DNA of 64,000 bases from Vibrio nitrifigilis (lineage in GTDB: Bacteria > Pseudomonadota > Gammaproteobacteria > Enterobacterales > Vibrionaceae), in contig NZ_JADPMR010000003.1 in assembly GCF_015686695.1 (NCBI RefSeq), positions 1 to 64,000 on the forward strand. Reading direction: 5' to 3'. The position numbers and the translations under genes are program-made. Positions 63,759 to 64,000 of this stretch are shown here, in pieces (positions within the stretch are counted from its first letter, which is position 1; every line of letters starts with the position of its first letter). Under the pieces are notes generated by a model. That model was not told where the DNA came from and ran no database searches. It saw only the letters and a list, made by a program, of their open reading frames with translations.

Positions 63759-64000
63759 TTTTCAGTGCAACAAGTAAATGGCGGTACACTTCATCAGAAC
63801 AACTATCTCTCCAAAGCAGTACCCAATGCTTTTGCTCCGTTTTAAAACCAATAAACCATTGCGCCAATAAAGTATTTACTGATTGATACGAGCACTCTTG
63901 AATGCTGTAAATCCGAGAACACTCAAAATCAATTTCTATATCACCAGATAAATGTGGATGAAGTAGTGAAACACTTCGGCTATAGGAGATAAGCAGGGCA
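63748..64000 (-). CDS. ygfX: YgfX (CptA) family membrane protein, partial
   Basis: The C-terminal 83 residues of a minus-strand gene that runs off the right edge. Reading gives SYSRSVSLLHPHLSG at the start and WVLLWRDSCSDEVYRHLLV before the end KRER. The LWRDSCSDxxYR motif is typical of YgfX, the partner of SdhE (FAD assembly factor of succinate dehydrogenase) and a neighbour of nadB. The N-terminal membrane hairpin lies beyond the window. It was also described as the toxin CptA in E. coli. Confidence 0.8.
   Translation of the reverse strand, partial: ALLISYSRSVSLLHPHLSGDIEIDFECSRIYSIQECSYQSVNTLLAQWFIGFKTEQKHWVLLWRDSCSDEVYRHLLVALKRER

Overview
The window looks like a stretch of the large chromosome of a Vibrio or close relative (Gammaproteobacteria, Vibrionaceae). 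From about 7.4 kb to the right edge, the gene content and order follow the block I know from Vibrio cholerae: dsbC-xerD-fldB-ampD-nadC-pilABCD-coaE-zapD-yacG, then parC-parE-yqiA-cpdA-yqiB-nudF, tolC-hldE-glnE, DUF47-pit, gspBA-cca-eno-pyrG-mazG-relA-rlmD-barA(varS), acpS-pdxJ-recO-era-rnc-lepB-lepA-rseC-rseB-rseA-rpoE-nadB. This rests on protein recognition and remembered synteny; no search was run. No tRNA, rRNA, CRISPR array or intact insertion sequence was seen.

Region 1 (1 to about 7.4 kb) is an accessory island lying where recJ would be expected downstream of dsbC. It holds an XRE-type regulator facing two copies of a dyad operator, a winged-helix/coiled-coil gene, a DEAD/DEAH helicase gene broken by an in-frame amber codon, three small unknown genes (one with a weak HAD-like look), a cyclic-phosphate-processing receiver-domain protein, a remnant of a HigA-like antitoxin, and an intact 852-residue ABC-type ATPase with a possible zinc hook and a C-terminal domain resembling the PrrC/RloC anticodon nucleases. 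The first two genes each carry a pair of compensating frameshifts. GTTAGA-type repeats sit at both ends. The left end of the island is outside the window.

Region 2 (7.4 to 18.5 kb) is housekeeping plus the competence/type IV pilus operon pilA-D with coaE, zapD and yacG. It is followed by a sigma-70-family/zinc-finger gene pair whose ribosome-binding site lies in a perfect 14-bp inverted repeat. Region 3 (18.5 to 33 kb) holds topoisomerase IV, the nudF-yqiB-cpdA-yqiA operon, tolC, hldE, glnE and a chemoreceptor. Region 4 (33 to 41.6 kb) holds ygiF, the DUF47-pit phosphate transport pair (with a folded intergenic RNA candidate), an SH3-domain membrane protein, gspAB, and cca, which carries a one-base frameshift in an A10 tract. 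Region 5 (41.7 to 64 kb) holds eno-pyrG-mazG-relA-rlmD, the hybrid kinase barA/varS, and the long minus-strand block acpS to lepA and the rpoE-rseABC envelope-stress operon. It ends with nadB and the 3' part of ygfX.

The most unusual items are: (i) the ATPase/nuclease candidate next to a cyclic-phosphate-processing protein, a possible RNA-cleavage and repair or anti-phage set; (ii) the Shine-Dalgarno-sequestering hairpin in front of the sigma factor; (iii) a three-way-junction-like structure in the pit leader; (iv) a possible small RNA with a Fur-like box at 33.2 kb; and (v) the dense, compensated frameshifts in the first 1.7 kb. All are predictions from reading the sequence.
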